From Liolophura sinensis (lineage: Eukaryota > Mollusca > Polyplacophora > Chitonida > Chitonidae), in the NCBI RefSeq assembly GCF_032854445.1, contig NC_088305.1:8995606-9059605 (forward strand): DNA of 64,000 bases. The letters are read 5' to 3'. Below, one piece after another: positions 22,142 through 33,749 of the stretch (position 1 is the stretch's first letter; each line of letters begins with the position of its first letter). The notes beneath the pieces are model-generated. The model made no database searches, was not told where the DNA came from, and saw only the letters and a program-made list of their open reading frames with translations. Position numbers and translations under genes: made by a program.

Positions 22142-24252
22142 TTAGATTAGTCGAGGCACTTGATGTAAAGAGACAAGTCTTTCTAACTCTTGCTGTATAC
22201 GATCAAGGCTGTTTGACTTAAAATCACAACTTGGTTTTCCAATACGAGTAGTCTCCCTTTCACCACCATCTTTCAGATCTGATAGTCCATCATCATTGTT
22301 TGTACCCTCTCTAGATGCATGCACAGAAAACTTTTCCTTATCATTTGTGCTGTGAGATTCATCTGTTACAGTATACATATTTCCTGCAGCATTTCCAGCA
22401 TTTGTATTTTCGCCTGAAACACTTTTATTTTTGCTGCCACTCTCCCTCTTCCTAGTGTCCACTAGCCCCAAGCGTTTTGACAAGGACACTATATCAGCCA
22501 TCTTTGAGTCTAGACCCTGATTTGAGGTAATGCAGCTTTCAGATAAATATTGACCCTGTACTTCTGAAATATGTGTTAATAACGCCTGGAAATCCTCCTC
22601 TGCTTCCCGTGAAAGCAATGTACCATTTTTGGCCAGATGAAAGGATAATAGAGCACTGCAAAAAAAATAAAAGAAACCTCCAAAAACATGAATTAATATT
22701 TTTACTCATGTGCAGCTGCTCTGTCTGTCAGTTGGTAGATCAGTCAGTAGCTTGGTCAATCAAATTTGAAATATCCCACCTTTCAACATGAAGCAGGTTG
22801 CCACTATAGTGCCGTCTCATTCAATTGGTATGCTGATGACACCAGCCCCATTACCTCAGCCACACTATACTGACACTGCATCAAACAGTAATTGATCTTT
22901 TATGCAGAATAGTGGACTGCTTGATGCATGCTTCAGTACAAATAGGGATAAATTTTAGATAAAAATTGTCTTATATCACAAGCTTTTACTTTATTTTTTC
23001 GTTGTAACTCACCAAACAGATCCTTTTATCCTGGCTATTGCAGCTGCCAGCTGTGCAGCCTGTCTGTAGCCTTCATTGAAGCCTTGTTGAAGGAACAGGT
23101 CCTGTCCTTCAGTCAGACCATCCACATATCCCTCCTGTGTACAGATTGTAAATATGATATACTAGGCCATCATCATTGGGCACAACCCATCAGAACCTCC
23201 TGAGAATTAAGGGACCTGGTCTATAAAGTTTATATCAGGGTTTTTTTTTCCCCAGTATTATTCATGACTGCTTAACACAGATTTAGCAATAATTTTAAAG
23301 CAGAAGGTCTCATAACTTATTTTTTCTATTTTCACTATCTCTACAAAGTTAATTTTGCTAGACTAGGATGTCTCAAATGCACTGACACATCCCCTCAGCT
23401 CTGTCTGGCTAAACCTATGCTGCTCAACCTATATCTGCCCTTTGGCATAGCCAAACATTTCTCAACCTACTGCGAGGTGAGTGCATGTACTCAGACTAAT
23501 GCAGAGAACCAAATGATCCCCCTCCTTATTTAACATTCTGACATTTACACTGTCCGTCTACATACGAATGAGTGTCAGAAATATAAAATATGGAGGTACC
23601 AGTAGTGCATTTAAAGTCGTTGAATTAGTACTCATGCAAATTCAAAACTAGCTTCTTAATCTCAGATGTTCTTTGTGAAAAGCAGAATCGTCAATTTTTG
23701 ATAGGTAATTTACCCGGTACTCAACAATATTTCACTTATACGACGGCGGTCAGCGCTATGGTGGGAGGAAACCGGGCAGAGCCCGGGGGAAACCCACAAC
23801 CATCCGCAGTTTGCTGACGGACCTTCCCACGTAGGGCTGGAGAGGAAGCCGGCATGAGCTGGACGTAAACTCACTGCGCCCGCATTGCTGAGAGGCTCCT
23901 GGGTCATTACGTTGCGTTAGCGCGCTAACCAACTGAGCCACAGCTGCCCCCTCAATGAATTGACTTGGGTGACTTTTGTTAGTCAATGAGTTCCTTCTCA
24001 GATGATCATTACGACAAGCTGCTTTTTCAGTGAACGTCAATCTACCACGTGATACGACCCTCAAGTTTAAAATTCCCATCTATTGCACCGACTATTTGCG
24101 ACAGTTAGACTACGACAGGTTTAAGTGGCTGTGACACTCACTTTCACACGTGCTTCTCGGTTTCTCAGCCACTCATTTTCTTCCAAAGACAAACGTCTCT
24201 CGTCATCCACATCGTCGTCAAACGTATCATCGTAATCTGTACAAGTAGCCAT
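22142..24252 (-). CDS. YAE1: YAE1 domain-containing protein, ABCE1 Fe-S maturation adaptor
   Basis: Three exons on the minus strand: 24252-24142 (111 nt), 23134-23013 (122 nt) and 22655-22142 (514 nt), giving 248 aa. Donors are GTGAGTG and GTGAGTT; acceptors are CTGTACACAG and TTTTTTTTGCAG; phases 0 and 2 join cleanly. Residues 1-37 are acidic and begin MATCTDYDDTFDDD. Residues 38-61 carry the deca-GX3 signature (EGYVDGLTEGQ, then QGFNEGYRQAA), with Gly at 39, 43, 47, 55 and 59. The helical continuation ends IARIKGSVCALLSFHLAK. The C-terminal half is polar and low complexity, with a conserved-looking MADIVSLSKRLGLVD. In yeast and humans YAE1 binds LTO1 and recruits the CIA targeting complex so that the ribosome-recycling factor ABCE1/Rli1 receives its iron-sulfur clusters. 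Length is close to the human protein (recalled). ATTAAA at about 22130 may be the poly(A) signal. Confidence 0.92.
23135..23702. other. YAE1 intron 1, unique part
   Basis: Intronic sequence between YAE1 exon 2 and the intronic SINE-A, with no other feature recognised. Confidence 0.6.
23703..23951 (-). mobile_element. SINE-A inside YAE1 intron 1
   Basis: A near full-length copy in the same orientation as the gene: 3' domain (TTTCACTTATACGACGGCGG), body, B box and head (AACCAACTGAGCCACAGC). The AAAT tail has been lost. Confidence 0.9.
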
Positions 24253-24418
24253 GACTTTGCGCTCCTGTCAGATAGATCTTGTGTCAATGAACGTTTAGTA
24301 CATACAAATTGACAACCATCGAAACTCATCTCATGTACAACAATTCGCCATTTTGGACGTCCGGGTCATGTGATGTGGTCATGTGACACACTGGGCGTAC
24401 AAACCGAGCACGTGCTGC
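24253..24418. promoter_or_regulatory. Probable bidirectional promoter, YAE1 and a divergent gene
   Basis: Only 166 bases separate the YAE1 ATG (minus) from a divergent plus-strand ATG with a good first-exon donor. The interval holds a YY1-like GCCATTTTGG (24347-24356) and two direct copies of TCATGTG (about 24366 and 24379, in GGTCATGTGATG and GGTCATGTGACA), which resemble E-box/M-box sites for bHLH-Zip factors. There is no TATA box. This layout is typical of housekeeping bidirectional promoters; activity is inferred. Confidence 0.55.
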
Positions 24419-24470
24419 ATGAAGTTGAAGAACGATCGAGTGCCGCGGGAAAAGAAAATGACGGGGGCAG
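24419..24470 (+). CDS. Candidate first exon of a divergent gene (partial)
   Basis: ATG at 24419 opens a basic 17-codon segment (MKLKNDRVPREKKMTGA plus one base), ending at a strong donor AG|GTAAGA at 24471. It sits directly across the promoter from YAE1. No second coding exon could be identified in the following 30 kb, so the product is unknown. If spliced to the candidate exon at 32354 the frame closes after about seven codons, so this could instead be a 5' UTR exon with a short upstream frame. Confidence 0.45.
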
Positions 24471-25776
24471 GTAAGAAATGTCAGGTCGGTGTGACATTTC
24501 CGCTTGAAATGCCATGCTCTGATAATCCAGAAGGATTAAAGCGGGGGGAAGTATAGCGAGTCTTAGTCTTGGTTAGTAAAGTGCTTGCAGTTTTACTAGT
24601 GTGGCGTTTCAGTATTCAAGTCGCTTTTGTAACTTGTAAGATGTGAGTTGCTTGGACAAAATGGAAATTTGATTGGAAATTGAAGACGGAATATATTGCG
24701 CACATTTAGAGAGTTGGAAAATTTAATATTGCTACTCATTGGGTATCGTTGATTCATTTCTCATATGTTCGTAATTTGTGAAAATCTGGACATTTCTATC
24801 ATTTTTCTGTTTTTCAAGGCTTTCCCGTCATGCTCAGATGTCTTCAGCAGAAAATAATTGCTCGGGACACCGAGCTGGTCCACAGTCATGACAATTCGCC
24901 CGTACCAAACGATTTTAAAGTTTTGTGTTGCTTTTTATTTCTTCCGAGAATGGATTTATTCAGCCTGTGAAACAACAAACTAAATTAATGGGTGGCCTTT
25001 TATAAACAGCAACACAAACTTAACCAATGTAAGCAACCATACAGACGAAGACAAATCGACATCCACCTTACCAATAGCTCACGTGTAGTTTTTAATTTTT
25101 TTTTTTCAAGTATTACACTGTGATGAAATCTGTCCGTACGTATACTTTTATAGGCCCATAAATGTTGGGCAGAAGTCTTGTAGCTTCCGTGTCCTAGTGC
25201 ATAGCCTCGGGAATTCAGACCTTCCACTCTTGCCTATAATTGCCTAGTGTACTCGTTGCTCTTGCCTTTGCCCGAGATAGCCCCTAAAAGCCAATAGTGA
25301 AGAATAGAAGTAAATGTAATCCTGTGTAAACAGAACAATAACACAAGTACATGTAGGCCTGTATTCATTTTGTGGATATTTTTGTATATAGATGTAATTA
25401 TGTTTTGAAAGTGTTTGTGTAAAAAACTATGCGACAATACACAACCCCATGAACCTAAGAGAACAAATGACAACTAAGAAAGAAAAATAATCGGCTAAAC
25501 AAGGCCTAATGTCAGTTTTGCAGTGTAATTTTAACCTACTGTGTACCCATACCCGTGTGCACTTTAATACCAAAGTGAATCTGGCACGTGGCCAATATTG
25601 CAATGATTGCACTTGAACCTTATGTATGGTTACAAATCAACTTTAGCTATTAAGTTTGCTTAATGGCTTGTGGATCAGTGGCAAATGCTAGTTTGGAAAC
25701 TATATGTGGCCAATTGACACTTGCCAGGTTGTTTTGTGCAGGGCATTACATTCCATAAGGTGTGTGAATTGTGTGA
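24471..25776. other. Probable intron of the divergent gene
   Basis: AT-rich sequence with no supported exon. Minus-strand open frames at 25000-25612 lack coding features. Confidence 0.35.
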
Positions 25777-25953
25777 ATTAGTCCTGATTATGCTGGCTTC
25801 CTCTCCCGTTGTATGTGGCAAGGTCTGCCAGCAACCTGCAGATGATTATGGGTTTCTTGGAGCCTGGTTTCTTCCCTCCATAAACCTGGCTGCCATTGTA
25901 TAAGCGAAATACTCCTAAGTACGATGTAAAATACCAATCAAATAAATAAATAC
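25777..25953 (+). mobile_element. SINE-A 3' two-thirds, diverged
   Basis: GATTATGCTGGCTTCCTCTC, then a 3' domain with substitutions (ATACTCCTAAGTACGATGTA) and an AAAT tail. This is one of the most diverged copies. Confidence 0.8.
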
Positions 25954-26354
25954 ATTCCACAGGTATGTCCTGTTTTATCTGCTTGAATTCTGACTAAAAA
26001 GGTGACAAAAATAAATTTACAAAATGACCAGATGATCCCAAATTTCTGAGGGACATTATAACAGATACATGTATGAACATGGAATGCCCAAAATCTGTTG
26101 ACTTTTACATACATGTAGATTAAAACCTTCGCTTGCAGGAAATGTACTGTTAGCTGCTATACTTCACCTAAAGTTTAGCATTCTAAAAGTAAAATTTTGA
26201 TCCATTGTGATTGATTTTTCATCCACCCCATCCATAGGGCCTTTGAAGACATTTTTTGTAATGCTTGATTAATATTTTATCAGAGAAAGTATCATTTTGA
26301 GGCTTTTATGTCCCCTGAAAGTGCAGTTTTACTGTCCAGTCTTCAGGTGAAATG

Positions 26355-26596
26355 TTTATTGATTTATTTATTTGATTAGTGTTTTACGCTGCACTCAAGA
26401 ATATTTCACTTATACGACGACGCCCAGCATAATTGTGGGAGGAAACCGGGCAGAGTCCGAGGGAAACCCACAGCCATCCGCAGGTTGCTGTAGACCTTCC
26501 CACGTACAGCCGGAGAGGAAGCCAGCATGAGCTGGACTTGAACTCAGAGCGACCGCATTAGTGAGAGGCTTCTGGATCATTACGCTACACTATCAA
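26355..26596 (-). mobile_element. SINE-A, head partly missing
   Basis: Tail and 3' domain (TTTCACTTATACGACGACGC), complete body, ending at CATTACGCTACACTATCA in the head. Confidence 0.9.
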
Positions 26597-27738
26597 TGTT
26601 TGTATGTATCACATGACTTGAACATTATGAATTTTTATAAACTGCTCAATCAGGCGAGCTGCCAGCTTTCTCTGAATGCCTTCTTGTTATCTCTTACTAT
26701 CTCTTACCTCTACCTGCTTACATTACATGTATATTTTGCATGTGTGACAGACCTCTATTTAACAGCCTTTGAGGTAACCGTTAAGCACAAGGATCGAGGT
26801 GTTTGAACTGAGCCATTTAGGGTAATATTTACCTGTCTTTGTCAACAGAGCCCCTTTGAACAGTCTGATAAAGCCAGTACCCTGTAGCTGTAACTTACAC
26901 TCACCGCTGTTTACAGGCTTCTCTGGGTTTGTATAGAGCAAGATTTGATGGGGATCCTTTGGGGGCATCTATGTATATGTTCATCAAGGTCATCTGTTAG
27001 AATTACCCTTTCCATGGATGGTATATAACCATTTACCCCATAATGTGCCCTTGTCATTGATACATGTAGAACATCCTAGATGTAAATTTTCAACATTCCA
27101 CTCGTTAAATAAATAAACTAAAATTTTGATTGGTCATCTGAACTTTCATTGACAAGCTTATACAGTGAAAAAATGCAGCTGCATAAGGGTCTACTTCTAT
27201 TGTTTGTTGCCATCAAAAAAAAACAAAAAAAAAACGCCGGGCTAGTGATCACTTACTACACCATGAAAGCAGTTTCATGGTACCAAACGGTTAAGTTTTT
27301 GGACACTGGATGTGCTTAAAATGTATCTTCATGAAATAGCAAAGGTTGGTGAAAGGAAATGTAGCGCTTGACACTGAATGCCTAAAATTTGCTCATAAAC
27401 ACATGTTCAACTGTCAGTGACAGCAGCATGCCCCAATATCAGATTTTCACAAAATTAAACATCTACAAACTTACCTTACGACTTTGAAGAGTTTTTTTGT
27501 GTGTATGAACAGGCCTGCAACTGATGTACATCTACCTCAAGATTACTCTTAAATCTACTCCACTCTCTTTGCCACGTCAACGTTTTGATTCAGCATCACA
27601 TCTACCATCACAAGTAAAGTCTAAAACAAAACCAAAACCAAGCCCTTTGAAACATTGCAGACACTGTTTTAATTTTTGTTGCAGTTACCAAGTTCCAGGA
27701 TGGTTAATAAGACCAGCAAATAAATTTTGAGGTGAAAT
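26597..27738. other. No gene recognised
   Basis: AT-rich, probably intronic. Contains A-tracts at 27215-27235. No supported exon. Confidence 0.35.
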
Positions 27739-28016
27739 GTTTATTTATTTATTTATTTGATAAATTTGATATTTGATTGGTGTTTTACGCCATACTCAAG
27801 AATATTTCACTTATACGACGACGGCCAGCATTATGGTGGGTGCAGAACCCGGGGGAAACCCATGACTATCCGCAGGTTGGTGGCAGACCTTCCCACGTAC
27901 GGCTGGAGAGGAAGTCAGCATGAGCTGGACTTGAATTCATAGCGACCACATTGGTGAGAGACTCCTGGGTCTTTACGCTGCGCTCGCGCGCTAACCAACT
28001 GAGCCACAGAGGCCAC
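27739..28016 (-). mobile_element. SINE-A, full length with tail duplication
   Basis: The tail has an extra TTTGATAAATTTGATA block before the standard TTTGATTGGTGTTTTACGCC. The body has a small deletion after GGTGGGTG. The head ends CAACTGAGCCACAGAGGCC. A short flanking repeat GAGGTGA (27729 and about 28016) may be the target duplication. Confidence 0.9.
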
Positions 28017-28417
28017 GAGGTGACACGTTCGCGTTATAAGCCTAAATTTGAGTATTTTGTCCATAATCATTTTCTAAATCACCGTTCCTCGCACCGTGCA
28101 TGTCATCGTGTGATGCCAGGTTGTTATAGAGATATAACTTGGATTTAGGTCACAATTTTAGAGCCAAATGTTTCCCCAAATTTTTCAGCTCTGAATGCTA
28201 ATATTTTTGAAAAAATTTAAGGTTCATCATCTTATCGTAGTCTAATGGACTGTATGATGTGTTCTGGTCAGAGAATTCTCAGATTTGCTCAGTGTTTTCT
28301 AGAACTATATTTAGTGAAATCTGTGGTTCGGTTCTAGCTATTACACATATGTCCATATCAATACGCGTCTGATTTACATACTTGTCAAAACAAACAGATG
28401 TCGTCTTCTCATATCAA
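28017..28417. other. No gene recognised
   Basis: AT-rich sequence without supported features. Confidence 0.35.
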
Positions 28418-28584
28418 CCACCTAAAACCATTCAAAATAAGTCATGGGATAAATAAGATAAATATGTACATATTCTATCAAATTTATGAAACTTGTGATG
28501 TAATTTGTTCCTCTTGTCATTTTCATAATAATTATATGCATAAATACCACTGTACAAAGTCAAAAAGGTTGAATATTTACAGTA
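28418..28584 (+). mobile_element. MITE-2 copy, left end eroded
   Basis: The right terminus AAAAAGGTTGAATATTTACAGTA and the interior (CATTTTCATAATAATTATATG) match the copies at 42636 and 51585. The left inverted repeat is not recognisable. Confidence 0.55.
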
Positions 28585-29526
28585 CATGATGTACGTGGAT
28601 CTTGCGGCTTCGAAGCTCTTCTTTTGTATGGGCCTATATTTTGAGGATTTGGAAGCTGTAGGCCTATACTTATAAGCAGTGTTACCTCTGGAAGTCCACA
28701 TACATATACTTTACCCTGTCTGCGTGATGTGAGACTGTCCCTCTTAACTTAAGTCCCACAGTTCACAGAGGATTAGGGTGGATTAGACCGGATTAGGCTG
28801 TGTGGATTTGAGACCTAGTTAATCTATTGACTGCTGGCCTGCCTGGGTTATGGTGTGGCCATGTGGAATTCCCCCCAACGTAAGCTGGCCTCCCACCTTT
28901 ACCCCCGCAGTTATGTTGAGGAGTGATTTTTACGCTGACGAAAAGCCAGAGATTCTCCCTCAGTTATCCTTTCGAACCTGAGGATTTGAAGAAGGTATTC
29001 ATGCTATGATGGCTAGGCTTGTACTGTTGTAGAACAATGCTGTGTTTTTTTCTTTCTTTCTTTCCTTTTAACATGGCAAAACATCTGCACATGTTTGAAG
29101 TGCAGTTCCTTTTTTAGCCGTGGCATATCTCTATAACTTGATCAAGTTGTCTGTCTGTATCTTGGTCTGTCTTAGGTCAAATTTTCTACATAGGGGGCAC
29201 GGGTCTGCTCAGTGAGGGGGCTGCGTACAAGACAATTTCACATATAATGCCAGAGCTATTGCAGATTTGCTCCTGATTTATTGTCTCCTGAAACTTATGT
29301 ATTGAATTTGTGAAAACAATACCCAAATTCCTCAACTGTTTCGCTTATGAAATAGCAAATTTCAGTGCGATTTATACACATTTTAAATTTGATATTGAAG
29401 ACTAAATGACATTGGTTGGACTGCCCAGTTCCAGGGCATTACAAAAAGTAAAATTTTATCACTCAACACAGAATTATGCCTTCATATTATGCTTGAATAA
29501 ACACCTTGCAAACTTATATGGAAATC
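28585..29526. other. No gene recognised
   Basis: AT-rich, probably intronic. Short imperfect repeats GGATTAGGGTGGATTAGACC occur at about 28770. Confidence 0.35.
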
Positions 29527-29915
29527 CTCTATTTCATCTTGACCGGCCCGGATAGCACAGTTGGTAGAGCGTCTGCTTCGGGACCAGTAGATCCAGGATC
29601 AATCCTTGATCGAGTCACACCTAAGACTTTAAAAGAAGAAGTTGTAACTTCCTCGCTTGGCGTTCAGCATGAAGGGGATAGTGCAACGACTGGTTGACCC
29701 CTATCAGTATAATGGCTCGGGCGGGGCGGCTTGCTTGCCTTCGGTAAGTCGTCTCATTGAGGCAGCACTAAATAAAAGAGCGGTGGAAATCCGTCCTGCA
29801 ACAAGGAGGCACATTATACATACATGCACCCTAATGATTCCTTCGTCGTCATATGACTGAAAAATTGTTGAGAACGACGTTAAACCCCAAGCACTCACTC
29901 ACTCTATTTCATCTT
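29527..29915 (+). mobile_element. SINE-B, full length, with 14-bp target-site duplications
   Basis: The body 29541-29901 is flanked by CTCTATTTCATCTT at 29527-29540 and 29902-29915. The tRNA-like head has A box TAGCACAGTTGGTAG and B box GGATCAATCC. A long unrelated body follows (GGAAGTTGTAACTTCCTC-type hairpin, CAACGACTGGTTGACC), then a 3' domain (CGTCGTCATATGACTG, ACGACGTTAAACCCCAA) and a CACT-repeat tail in place of AAAT. This is the reference copy for SINE-B. Confidence 0.95.
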
Positions 29916-30178
29916 AAGTTTGGGCCGAAAATTGCAATTTCTGAAGTACTTACATATATATATGCCTTAAAATAATACTTCATTTTTTCTTATAATAAAT
30001 TCATAAGGCTTTGGAAAAAAACTCTTAGGTGGTCCCAAGAAGCAGATGAATCAGTCAAAATCAAGTAAGATCTGTTGTTTGAAAAATACAAATGTTATGA
30101 TGAAATACAATAATGGAAATTACTGTAGAAGGAATTTGTTTTGACTCTCATGAATGGCAGATGTCTAAAAGACTAAGG

Positions 30179-30462
30179 TATTTAATTCAGGGGGCCTCTG
30201 TGGCTCAGTTGGTTAGCACGCTAGCGCAGCATAATGACTCCGGAGTCTCTCACCAATGCGGTTGCTGTGAGTTCAAGTCCAGCTTCCTCTCCGGCCGTAT
30301 GAGGAAGGTCTGCCAGCACTCTGCGGCTGGTTGTGGGTTTCCCCTCGGGCTCTGCCCAGTTTTCACCCACCATAATTCTGGCCGCCGTCGTACAAGTGAA
30401 ATATTCTTGAGTACGGCGTAAAACACCAATCCAATAAATAAAAAAATAAATATTTAATTCAG
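30179..30462 (+). mobile_element. SINE-A, full length, with 12-bp target-site duplications
   Basis: The body 30191-30450 is flanked by TATTTAATTCAG at 30179-30190 and 30451-30462. The head has TGGCTCAGTTGGTTAGCACG and the body has a short deletion after GAGTTCAAGTCCAGC. Youngish copy. Confidence 0.95.
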
Positions 30463-31606
30463 TATAGTGCCACTCGACATTGCTGTACTCTACATACATG
30501 TACATGCGCCCTAATTCCTCAGAAATTTGGGACAGATATTAGTAATGTTGAAAGTGGAATATTATCTTCTTTTATCAGCCTTTTTTGCAAAAATAAAGAT
30601 ATGAGTATGTTGTGCATTACATGGTCTATCCATGTGAGAAAAAAGAAACTCAATATTTCTGCTAGAATTACATATATATTGGCTAAAATGACCAGACCAG
30701 GTGTCCCAAATTTTAGAAGAAATACTTCATAAGAAACATTTATTTTAGAAGGAGGTACTTGTGCAGTGTACAGAAATGCGATATATTTACATAGAGTGTA
30801 TGTAGATGATATAGACTATTCAAAGTAATTAACATTTAATTACACAATGGCAGTCTGCATTCTGAAGGGTGTGGCAGTTTACTCAATGACTACATGTTCA
30901 TTATGTGGCAAATGTACGAATGCCAACGGCAAAAATAGATGTTGGTTTCCTTGGTAACCTGTTACAGAAATGAGTCAATTACTGCCTCCAGTGATGGTAT
31001 TGATCGACAATACAGAGTTTAGGTGTGTCTTGACAGTGATGCGTTATTTGTTGTTGTTGTTGTTGTTGAGATGACTGCGGCTATTAAGATTGTTCTGTAT
31101 GTAAGCTGTACTCTTTACTGGCATTCTCCTGGATTTAGAAGCAGAACATTATCGGATTGATACTGGAAACGAAAACGAAAGGTTGTATTTTAAGTTTATT
31201 TGTATTTTATGATTTCTTGATATGTGCAGAAGTAATTGAACTTGTATTTTCTGAGTAATGTGTGTTTTTTTGTTTTTTTTACACAGCCTCAAAAACTTTC
31301 AGCTTGTATTTTGTAAAATAGTGCCTTTTGCTTGATTTGAACTCCCTTTTTCAGGGGTCAGAACATTGCTCTAACTCTAAGCAGCTGGGTACATTTGTAC
31401 GTCAATAATTTGCATCATAATTATTGTTGCACCTGAGCATGCTGCCACTAACACCATATTCCTTATCAGATGTTGTGATTTGTGTGGTTTTATGTAGGTT
31501 TGTTCTTAAATAATGGATTCTGATAGCCTGGGAAACCTCTACAAATGTTTTAAGTCACTTAATGGTCAGTCCCGTTTCACAAGCCACACATGTAACTTTA
31601 TAGTCA
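30463..31606. other. No gene recognised; (TTG)n tract
   Basis: Contains a TTG trinucleotide run at about 31050-31068. Otherwise AT-rich and probably intronic. Confidence 0.4.
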
Positions 31607-31877
31607 AAGGCCTCTGTGGCCAAGGGATTAGAGTGCTAGCGCAGTACAACAGCTCAGGAGGTTCGTGTCAAAATTGATCGCTGTAAGTTCAAGTCCAGCT
31701 CATTCTAGCATCCTTTCTGGTCATGCATGGGAAGGTCTTGCTGCAACCTGTGGATGGTTGTTGGGTTTCTGTCGGCTTTTGCTGACCTCTGACCGGTTTC
31801 CTGCTACCATAATGCTGACTGCTGTCATGTAAGTGAAATATTCTTGAGTCTGGCGTAAAACACCAATCAGATAAATT
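31607..31877 (+). mobile_element. SINE-A, full length, old
   Basis: All parts from head (GGCCTCTGTGGCCAAGGGAT) to 3' domain (ATATTCTTGAGTCTGGCGTA) are recognisable, with many substitutions and small insertions. Confidence 0.85.
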
Positions 31878-32353
31878 AAGAATAACTTAGTAACATAGTT
31901 AGTAGTCCTTTGTCTAATGTCATCTGGACACATCGACATAGGGCCTACATATACAGTTATTGGAACAATTTCTTGGAACTGGCTTCCCTGAGTAATGTTG
32001 ACACTAGGGAAGTATGTCTGACATATTGCTTGATATTGCTCATGTGATATGCAGACTTTCTGATATCTTTGTATTGGTTTTCACGCTGTGCCATACCTGA
32101 TTGATGTCGATGTTTCAGAGGATTGCTGTGTACATGTACATGTATATCCTACGGCAGCAGTTCTCTCAGACGGTTGTCATGGCAATTAGGCATGGCAAAA
32201 CAAAATCACTGAGGAAAACAGATCATTATGCTAATGTCCATGTATGTATGCATTTATTTAAACGCCTTAAGATCAATATGTAGATGATTGCTGTTGTGAT
32301 TTATTTTTTCTTATTTTGATCACTGAACCTTTCACTTTGGTTTGTTTCCACAG
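31878..32353. other. No gene recognised
   Basis: AT-rich sequence. It ends in a clear polypyrimidine/acceptor region (TTTGGTTTGTTTCCACAG). Confidence 0.35.
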
Positions 32354-32541
32354 AGTTGAATAAAGACCTACCTTAATGCTGCAACTTTCAACAGTATCAA
32401 AGCTAGCCAATTTTCGCCTGGAGACAGGTACCTTTAATGAGACCTGCGTGGAAAATCACCTTTAGATGATGCTTCCTGATGGCATTCAAGTGCAGAAATG
32501 GACAGAAAACATATGATAAGCTGTTAACAGAAGGGAGAAAG
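32354..32541 (+). CDS. Candidate internal 5' exon with a start codon (partial)
   Basis: A strong acceptor (TTTGGTTTGTTTCCACAG) and donor (AAAG|GTGAGA) bound 188 bases. All three frames are closed in the first part, but ATG at 32479 opens 21 codons to the donor (starts MAFKCRNGQKTYDKLLTEGR) in phase 0. This fits a second, partly untranslated exon of the gene starting near 24419. The downstream exon is not in view, so the product is unknown. Confidence 0.35.
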
Positions 32542-33162
32542 GTGAGATTTATTTATGTTGTTTTCATGAATGAAATCTAACAATGTCTTGTACGTGTACC
32601 CAGAGCCATATATATGTGGTGTGCTGTGACTGACTGTACATAAAGAAGTTTTAAAAATGTAACTCAGAAAGATGTATCTAAGAGCTTTAAAGTCTGTGAA
32701 TGAAAAAAATTTACATAAAAGCTTAACTTTTCAATTGGTAAACCGTCCCATTTTTGTTTAATTAACTTGTTGTTCTAATACAGTTTGTTTAGTTTGGGCT
32801 GCCTACAGTTTGGGAGCCCCAAACGTTTTCCAGAACCAATGTGACTCTAGATGTGGCCCTGGTACCCGTGCAGAAGCATAATGGCTGCTTTCATATGCCA
32901 ACATGTAGTTGTGCATGGGTTTAATGATAGCACCGGTTTGAAGAGATTTACTTAGAAACACCCTGATTGTTTTTATTACTGTGTATACATGTACACGTAG
33001 TTGGAAATTTTGTCATTTCTTTCTATGGTGTAGTTTAGAGATCTATTTCATTCTCATTGTTTTGAAATCGATAAATCAAAAGGTAGTTTTCAGTGAAACA
33101 TGGATTGATCTTTGGAAAAAGCCTTTGAAAAATTTCGTCACTGTGGTGTATATACATACATG
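32542..33162. other. Probable intron
   Basis: No supported exon or repeat. Confidence 0.35.
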
Positions 33163-33456
33163 TATATGTGTACTGGGGCCTCCGTGGCTCAGTCGGTTAG
33201 CATGCTAGCGCAGCGTAATGACCCAGGAGCCTCGCACCAATGCGGTCGCTGTGAGTTCAAGTCCAGCTCATGCTGGCTTCCTCTCCGGCCGTATGTGGGA
33301 AGGTATGCTAGCAACCTGCGGATGGTCGTGGGTTTCCCCCGGGCTCTGCTCGGTTTCCACCCACCATAATGCTGGCTGCCGTCGTATAAGTGAAATATTA
33401 TTGAATACGGCGTAAAACACCAATCAAATAAATAAATAAATAAATATATGTGTACT
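33163..33456 (+). mobile_element. SINE-A, full length, with 12-bp target-site duplications
   Basis: The body 33175-33444 is flanked by TATATGTGTACT at 33163-33174 and 33445-33456. It has a complete tRNA-like head (TGGCTCAGTCGGTTAGCATG), B box, body, 3' domain and (AAAT)n tail. It is the best-preserved SINE-A in the window and a good family reference. Confidence 0.97.
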
Positions 33457-33699
33457 TGCAATGACCACCATAATTGTTGAGACTGAAGTGGAATTTTGTT
33501 GCTGTTGTTGTTTTTGTTTTTTCAATATGCTTAATTAAGCGTACTACTAAAGAATTAGAGCCGACATATATAGTCACTCCCAGTTTTCATAGCTCATAAG
33601 GAATTGTAAGTCTCATAATGCGAGTCTCATTTCAAACTTCTTTACAAGCTGTATTACCATTTTAAAACAGCAAATCGAAACCGAGAATGGGTGGTATTT

Positions 33700-33702
<3 letters not shown>

Positions 33703-33730
<28 letters not shown>
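33703..33730 (+). repeat. Poly(A) tract
   Basis: About 28 consecutive A residues lie shortly before the solo LTR. It may be the tail of an unrecognised retroposon or a simple repeat. Confidence 0.85.
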
Positions 33731-33749
33731 TAACAATTGGGCTGTATAG

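Noticed and set aside
22573-22791. 72-codon plus-strand frame
   Set aside because: It is antisense to YAE1 exon 3 and its acceptor region, with no coding features of its own.
29506-29898. Open frames on both strands
   Set aside because: They are within the full-length SINE-B at 29541-29901.
30191-30265. Possible functional tRNA gene because of A- and B-box-like sequences
   Set aside because: No acceptor stem or anticodon arm can be folded, and the same sequence heads many dispersed copies with target duplications, so it is a SINE head.
33112-33461. Open frames on both strands such as a 90-codon minus frame
   Set aside because: They are within SINE-A. The same peptide fragments recur at every SINE-A copy, which shows that they come from the repeat.
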